A stretch of DNA of 22,677 bases, taken from Chara braunii. Taxonomy: Eukaryota; Streptophyta; Charophyceae; Charales; Characeae. Under the pieces are notes generated by a model. It ran no database searches. It was given only the letters and a program-made list of their open reading frames with translations, and was not told where the DNA came from. This document shows positions 17,946 to 22,677 of the stretch, in pieces (position 1 is the stretch's first letter; every line of letters starts with the position of its first letter). The DNA lies in contig BFEA01000161.1 of assembly GCA_003427395.1 (NCBI GenBank), positions 1,862,769 to 1,885,445 of the forward strand, written 5' to 3'. Position numbers and translations under genes: made by a program.

Positions 17946-18637
17946 CATCATTGCTATTGTTGTTGTTGTCATCGTTGTTGTTGTTGTTGCTGCTGTTGTC
18001 GCTGTTGTTGTCTCTGTTGTCGTTGTCGCCGCCAGCACTGCAGGCGCCGTTGTCGTTGTTGAGAGCGCTGGTGATGATGTACCTTCCGTTTGTGTCATTT
18101 TTGTTGTTGATGTTGTTGTTATTACCGCGGTTGTCTCCGCCGCTGCCGATGCTGCTAATGATAATGTCGTTGTTGTTACTGTTGTTGGCGCTGTAACCTT
18201 CATTGTCTTCGCAACCGCCGATGTCGATGATGTCAATGTTGTTGTTGCTATTGATGTTGTCGCTGTTACCTTTGTTGCGGCCTGCGCCTCCACCGTGTCA
18301 TTCTCGCCCTCCAGCCGCTTCTCCAACAGCTTACGCAGATTGCAACCCTCAATGAAAAGGGCATTGCAGGCAATCATCATGTCATCTGCCCTCCTCCAAT
18401 CAATGCAGGCTTCGAGCTGGGGATCCAGCCCTTCCTCCAGCTCCCTGATGATATCCAACATGTCCTCAGTCATGTCATTCACCCATTCAGCCAGAGAGAT
18501 CGCTCCCCTTTGACCTCTGGCTCCTCCTGCGACTGCAGAGACAACTCCCAAACAATCTTCTTTAACCGTCTGCATCCCTTCTCCAAGGTACTCAGCCATT
18601 CGTCGGCTTCACATTGTAGCTCCCCAACCAAATCCAT
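17652..18637 (-). pseudogene. Unknown Thr/Ala-rich protein gene, frameshifted near its N-terminus
   Basis: A minus-strand frame from 18599 encodes 315 residues. Its first ~30 residues look out of frame. The better N-terminus starts at the ATG at 18635-18637 in another frame (MDLVGELQCEADEWLSTLEK, 52 codons, stop at 18479-18481). A one-step frame change around 18485-18530 joins the two. The joined protein has a helical, acidic N-terminal domain of ~100 residues (EWVNDMTEDMLDIIRELEEG, DPQLEACIDWRRADDMMIAC, LRKLLEKRLEGEND). About 160 low-complexity residues of Thr/Ala/Ser with poly-Thr runs follow, then a short basic and hydrophobic tail. I do not recognise the family. The Thr tract is an expanded triplet repeat, so it might be a broken gene, a sequencing indel in a real gene, or transposon-derived. 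No signal peptide is evident. Confidence 0.5.
17870..18060. repeat. Interrupted (TTG)n/(CAA)n triplet repeat
   Basis: TTG/GTT triplets with scattered GTC, GAT and GCT variants run through here, purest at 17876-17945. On the minus strand they encode poly-Thr with Ser, Ala and Met interruptions. All frames stay open because of the triplet period, which explains the long Val-rich and Leu-rich + frames. Confidence 0.9.
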
Positions 18638-19591
18638 CTCTTACCCAAAGGTTGCGCCCCTTTTGCGTTTCCTCGTCAATCTCACAGTTGGCGCTACACC
18701 TGCCCATATGTCACGAGACGTCCACAACTCCATGTCACCAACAGCAGATGCCACGTGGCAATCAAGGAGCCGCACACGTCTGTTGGGCGTATGCACAGGC
18801 CTAGCAGCTGAGGAGTTCCTCTCCCCGGGCGCTAGTCTAGCAGGAGGGAATGGGCCTTACCGGTCCCCCGACATCTGGGCGCTAGCGCTAGCGCAGCTTC
18901 CTTACCAGCTTACTGAGTCAACGGAGCGCATCCCTAAAGGCGTAGTTTCACCACTCGCAGCCGCCTTGGTACCTGACATCTGTAGGGAAAAAAAAAAAAA
19001 AACCGTGCAGAGTAGGGGTTGATAGGTGAAGAAGACATAATGATTGAGCCTGGCGTCCGATGTACCCAAGTAATGTGGCTTGCTTGATTGTGCCTCAACT
19101 GGGGCTTAGCAGGACTTTCAGGGCTTCACACTTGGCCCTGCCTAGCCCCGGTGCCTAAAATTACTGTCTGGTTCAAGTCGCCCCCCGAAATAGCATGATG
19201 ATAGTCCTGAGTAGATAATGCTGAGTTAGGATGGTGGGGATAGGGGTGCGTTAGGAGAATTGCCGAGAGGATCAGCAGGGGGGAGAATAAGGGAGTGTCA
19301 GGAGAGCCAATAGCTGTGCCAGTAACCCTTATGTCCGAAGTCCAACTTCTACAACAACATGGGGAAAAAAATCAATAAATTTGACAATGATTTGCTCCAT
19401 AGCGCAATTGAAAAAGTCCTGGTGTGAGTATACTATTCGTAGGGCTGCTCCCTTTGTATGTTGACATGCTTCAGTCTATGGACCCCTCCACACCACTAGA
19501 GTTTTGCAGACTCTAGGCATCATCACGTCAACTCTCCAAAAAGACACTCGTGTTCAAATGGCCTGAATCAATGAATTGAAAGGTTGCTTAA
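18638..19591. other. No gene supported
   Basis: A 16-base perfect palindrome, GCGCTAGCGCTAGCGC, is at 18879-18894, and a second GGGCGCTAG lies at 18827. A + frame at 18510-19022 is open but not protein-like. GGTTCAAGTCG at 19170 resembles a tRNA T-loop, but no tRNA folds around it. Confidence 0.5.
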
Positions 19592-19625
19592 GGGACGTTG
19601 GGGCCGGTTCCCAGCATGTTCTGAT
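19592..19625 (+). repeat. Partial end of the hairpin repeat family
   Basis: GGGACGTTGGGGCCGGTTCC followed by CAGCATG matches the outer ~30 bases of the family end, including the hairpin TTGGG-GCCGGTT-CCCAG (19598-19614, one T-G wobble). The inner part is lost. It lies 59 bases before a fuller end at 19651. Confidence 0.65.
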
Positions 19626-19650
19626 GTATCAATCTATCATTGTATCTCAA

Positions 19651-20128
19651 GGGACACTGGACCCGCTTTCCAGCAGGTGCTGCTCCCCACGAATAGACTG
19701 GAGCCCCCAGCAAGATAGATAGGAGTGCATGCTTTTATCATCACTCTTATCTGTTGTTGCAAATGATATTAATTAAAAAAAAAACAAAAAGGTGGTGTCA
19801 TTTTCGGTGAATTTTTCACCGAGACTGCTTCGAAAGCTACTCCGAATAGGGTTTTATAGTGCTGTTCATTTTATTTTATTTTCGTTTTTTCTTGTCTGTT
19901 TGGTTTTTTTATGTTTGTATTATGAACCCGGATAGTTCGTTTGCAAAATTTTCGACGACATTGCTTGTAGTGATGTGGCGAAAAACCCCAAATTTTGGGC
20001 CTTCCATTAACCAAGTGTCCAAAAAGAGAGCAAAGAGACATTTCCTTTTTTCTTTGTTGTTTTTGGGGGCACAATGCTCCCATCTATTCCTGGGAAGAAA
20101 CAATTGCTGGGAACCGGGCCCAGCCTCC
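19651..20128. mobile_element. ~478-bp hairpin-ended TIR element (same family)
   Basis: The left end (19651-19705) reads GGGACACTGGACCCGCTTTC, CAGCAGGTGCTGCTCCCCAC, GAATAGACTGGAGC. The right end (20075-20128), read in reverse, gives GGAGGCTGGGCCCGGTTCCC, then AGCA, and ends with GAATAGATGGGAGC. Hairpins are at 19657-19673 and 20107-20123. The interior is AT-rich, with a 7-bp perfect hairpin TCGGTGA-ATTTT-TCACCGA at 19804-19822 and no recognisable protein. No clear target-site duplication was found. It is probably non-autonomous. Confidence 0.6.
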
Positions 20129-20545
20129 ATTGAACAATTATTCTAAACAATTTTACGATACCAGGGTCATTACCGGGTTCGGCTAAGAATAACAAGGACA
20201 TGCATAAACAACTGTTGAAAATATGAAAATTCCTCGAGCAATTCAGAAGTTCTAAACAACTGCAAAAGGATCGGAAGGATGCCGGAACCACCTCATTGTC
20301 ACAGCTAAAGAGAAAGGGAGAAAAACAACCTCTTCCACCGTGGAGGTAGGCTAAGCCCAAACCGATTTCCACTATCTGCTTATGCCAAGGGTCAATACTC
20401 CATCAACCCCAACCCAAGAATAGCGCAACCCTCATTGTCCTCACCCCCCAGGTGCAGCGCGTCTCTCTAAGATGTTAACCTCACCTGATAAGACTCCCTC
20501 CCATACCGGCTACTAAAGACAATCACAAGATAAAAAGGCTTCACC
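20129..20545. other. No clear gene; possibly the tail of the decayed minus-strand frame
   Basis: On the minus strand short coding-like phrases appear in changing frames (for example SSRYGRESYQVRLTS near 20500 and VEEVVFLPFSLAVTMRWF near 20320). They could continue the decayed frame at 20546-21132, but the evidence is weak. Confidence 0.25.
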
Positions 20546-21132
20546 TCACTGCGCCATTGAAATCAACCCCTTCTGCTCATAGGACAATATGCCCCCTGTC
20601 CTTGAACTGCCCCCGCTAAGAGGAGCCCGTTTTTCCCTCATCGGGACTTCAAGACAAGCCTCCAAAACGTTCACCCCTTCACCCTCAAGGGCATACAATT
20701 CCCACCCAAAGTACACCCCCGCCGCACAACAGTTCCCCCATTCTCTCCATCCCACTCTCTCCAAATAAGTCACGCCACCTAACACGACTCCTCGATGAAA
20801 ACAACACCTCTTGTCTCTATCTGCCCTCGCCAGGGTTGATCCAGACCCCAAGAAATAGGCCCAACGCCAAAATAGAACAAAGTTCTTTAACCCTGTATCC
20901 ACCCCTACACCCTCTACACCTCGCACATTGTGAAGTCTTCGCACGAATAGGGCTCCCATCCTCTGGGCCAAGAGTCCCAACCCGGAAGGAGGTTATCCAA
21001 AAAGAGTCGCACGTCTAAAAACCCTTGTCGAAAAGCACCCAGGTTAGGATGAGTTTGCAAAATCTTTTGGTGGAACAACCCAACAAACAACAACTGATGA
21101 GCAAAAGACTCAAAGTAGGTACACTTTGACAA
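20546..21132 (-). pseudogene. Decayed coding-like region of unknown family
   Basis: Two minus-strand frames abut. 21132-20914 gives 72 residues (FESFAHQLLFVGLFHQKILQ, then LDVRLFLDNLLPGWDSWPRG). 20980-20546 gives 144 residues that become protein-like after HNVRGVEG (TGLKNFVLFWRWAYFLGSGS, GNCCAAGVYFGWELYALEG). The join at ~20930-20950 requires a frame change. The high Trp, Leu and Gly content resembles the C-terminal part of some non-LTR retrotransposon proteins, but no diagnostic motif is present. It might also be chance open sequence. I could not name a family. Confidence 0.28.
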
Positions 21133-21720
21133 TAACTACTATCCGAAATTTTTATCTGTCGTCTAGAAAATTCGATATGTTAAATCCGGTTGATTCACAA
21201 CTCCCCTAAAAAACTAAGAATCCCATTCACTCATACATGGTTATTCTAAGTAATAGCAGAGCATCGATTAAGCCTATCAGCTAAGGACCCTAACAATGAT
21301 TAATTAATTTGCAGATCGAGAAAAATAGTTGTGAAACGATCCCCAACTAGGAGTCAAAACATTTATTACCTTCAAAACCTACACGTTTGGAATTTACTAC
21401 TTTAATTTACTATTTAGTATTTACGAGCATGAGAGTTATGAATTATAGATTGTCAATTTTCAAAATATAAGAATTAGAAGATAACAAAATTGAGTGATAA
21501 CAGTGTAGAAGTATCCGGAAGAAACAAACTGGTGCATAGAAATGAAAATCATACTGGTCGATTATCCGTTGACTAACAAATCATGAAACAGATTGTAACC
21601 ATGATATAAAATTTGCTTGAAAAAACGACAAACGAGATTACTAGATAGGTTCAAACTAGGAATTAATCGAAACTCGTAAACAAACGAGGAAGGGAAAAAG
21701 CAAAATCGCTGTATGCGTAG
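21133..21720. other. AT-rich, no gene
   Basis: The sequence is AT-rich with no long frame, repeat or motif that I can support. Confidence 0.55.
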
Positions 21721-21726
21721 CATACT

Positions 21727-21834
21727 GAACATGTTCGGCGTCCCATTGAGCAGTCGAACATGTTCAGACGCTCGACCGAGCGGGAACCGAACGTGTTCGG
21801 CCGAGCACAAATTAAGGGGCTACCGAACGCGTCC
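21727..21834. repeat. Cluster of GAACRYGTTC palindromes
   Basis: GAACATGTTC occurs at 21727-21736 and 21756-21765, GAACGTGTTC at 21789-21798, and the decayed GAACGCGTCC at 21825-21834. Start spacing is 29, 33 and 36. Flanks share CGG and GAGC fragments, so this is probably a short degenerate tandem repeat built on a palindrome. Confidence 0.75.
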
Positions 21835-21836
21835 GC

Positions 21837-21965
21837 ATGTGTGTGTGGTGTATGGGGTGTGTGTAGGGTGTGTATGTGTGCGTGTGTGTGGTGTATGGGG
21901 TGGGTGTAGGGTGCATATGTGTGCGTGTGTGTTGTGTGTGTATGTGTGTATGTGTGTGTATATGT
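21837..21965. repeat. GT-rich minisatellite
   Basis: TGTGTGGTGTATGGGGTG begins at ~21843 and recurs 43 bases later. Each copy is followed by TGTAGGGTG and ATGTGTGCG, with plain (GT)n-like sequence afterwards. Confidence 0.85.
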
Positions 21966-22114
21966 TCAAGAGTGATGAGCAATGCCCCGAAGGGTCCCCC
22001 AACCCCTATATATGTTTTGAAAAAATAAAAAAATAAAAAAAATAAAAATGTTTGGGCTCGGTCGATTTTAGGCCACGTTCGGGCTCGGTACCTACAGTCT
22101 TCCCCCGAACAAAA

Positions 22115-22262
22115 CGCACGTATGTACTAATCAACTTTCCCTGAAAAAGTAAATTTCTCAAAGTCGGTCCCGAAAATCCAAATAGAACGCACGTTGAAAT
22201 AGTGCGCACGTATGATCTATTCGAATAGTACGCACGTATGTTCTATTCAAACAAACGTGTGT
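22115..22262. repeat. Short repeats of CGCACGTATG and a CTATTCGAATAG palindrome
   Basis: CGCACGTATG lies at 22115, 22205 and 22231, with a variant CGCACGTTG at 22189. GTTCTATTC follows the last copy and recurs after ACGTGTG at ~22255. The 12-bp perfect palindrome CTATTCGAATAG is at 22217-22228. No gene. Confidence 0.65.
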
Positions 22263-22295
22263 TCTATTCGGATAAAACACACGGGATTAGTGCAC

Positions 22296-22296
<1 letters not shown>

Positions 22297-22376
<80 letters not shown>

Positions 22377-22387
22377 CTTCTCTCTCG
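22297..22387. repeat. (CT)n microsatellite
   Basis: About 36 CT units run to 22369 and then an interrupted TTTCTCTCCTTCTCTCTC tail to 22387, before a CGCGCG-rich patch. Confidence 0.96.
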
Positions 22388-22556
22388 CGCGCTCGCTCGC
22401 GCGAGGGCACGTGCACCTCTAAGTCGCGCCCGCCCTCTGGCTTCGACGTTCACCCCGCCCGCTCGCTCCTTGGTTGGCCACTCCCGATCACTCCCGAAAG
22501 TTTCCGCTGCTCGCTCCTTCGCCCGTTCCTGCCCTTCCTGCTAAGTTGTACCGACG

Positions 22557-22560
<4 letters not shown>

Positions 22561-22593
<33 letters not shown>
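22561..22593. repeat. (CT)n microsatellite
   Basis: A pure CT tract of about 16 units. Another CT tract (22659-22677) is cut by the window end. Confidence 0.95.
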
Positions 22594-22597
<4 letters not shown>

Positions 22598-22658
22598 TCG
22601 CCTTTGAGTAACGAAAGTTCTCTCTCCTTGCCCTTGTTACCGCCGCGCCCCCCCTTCC

Positions 22659-22677
22659 GCTCTCTCTCTCTCTCTCT
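22659..22677. repeat. (CT)n microsatellite at window edge
   Basis: A CT tract continues past the right edge of the window. It follows a C-rich stretch (cgcgccccccctt). Confidence 0.9.

Noticed and set aside
17764-18513. Long Val-rich and Leu-rich + strand open frames
   Set aside because: They are the opposite-strand reading of an in-phase triplet repeat, which keeps all frames open. The minus frame has the only protein-like flanks.
19101-19187. Possible tRNA (GGTTCAAGTCG near the 3' side, TTAGCAGG upstream)
   Set aside because: The T-stem does not pair, no acceptor stem matches, and there is no anticodon arm of the right size.
21727-21765. GAACATGTTC as a bacterial LexA/DinR box
   Set aside because: The window is eukaryotic by repeat and transposon content; the palindrome is coincidental with respect to SOS boxes.

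Overview
The window is eukaryotic, repeat-rich, mostly non-coding DNA from a draft assembly (one 885-base N gap at 10176-11060). No intact gene of ordinary cellular function can be supported. The pointers are long GA/CT, GT, ATCT and triplet microsatellites, homopolymer runs of 18-30 bases, several non-autonomous DNA transposons with target-site duplications, and a decayed Penelope-like retroelement. Its domain order (GIY-YIG nuclease before reverse transcriptase) is known from the green lineage, protists and invertebrates. With the plant-like MITE content this suggests a streptophyte or other green-lineage genome, possibly a charophyte alga. That assignment is inference only.

Layout. 1-1465: an (AC)n tract, an unassigned GC-rich stretch, then a ~44-bp tandem array carrying CACGTCA in each unit, bracketed by two ~85-bp direct repeats. 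1466-5730: a degenerate Penelope-like element on the + strand. In order it has an RGG/proline-rich N-terminus, a lysine/glutamate-rich region, a SAP-like motif, a GIY-YIG nuclease, a long linker with a CxC motif, and a reverse transcriptase with RYMDD, broken by frameshifts and stops. 5981-6571: a 591-bp hAT-like MITE with a perfect 8-bp target duplication and CCGGAC subterminal repeats, inserted in the tail downstream of the retroelement. 7531-7584 is a solitary end of a second repeat family. 8571-8724 is a long imperfect foldback. 9688-10175 holds a duplicated (GA)n block next to the gap.

After the gap, 11490-11977 is a 488-bp MITE with ~75-bp TIRs and a 9-10 bp target duplication; its right end plus flank is amplified three times to 12258. 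13670-15960 is a ~460-bp tandem array of about five monomers. Each monomer carries two related modules with the order TGTAAC, small hairpin, GGAG(N)nTGAGGCCTGG, which resembles the Alu domain of SRP RNA. 16058-16440 is a 202-bp tandem duplication. 16549-17223 and 19592-20128 are elements of the repeat family seen at 7531. Their ~54-bp ends carry a 5-bp stem/7-nt loop hairpin whose stem covaries between copies.

17652-18637 (minus) is a frameshifted Thr/Ala-rich protein gene of unknown function. 20546-21132 (minus) is a decayed coding-like stretch. The last kilobase is palindromic GAAC-GTTC motifs, GT-rich and CT microsatellites. No genes form a pathway here. The window is best read as layered transposon insertion, tandem amplification and decay.
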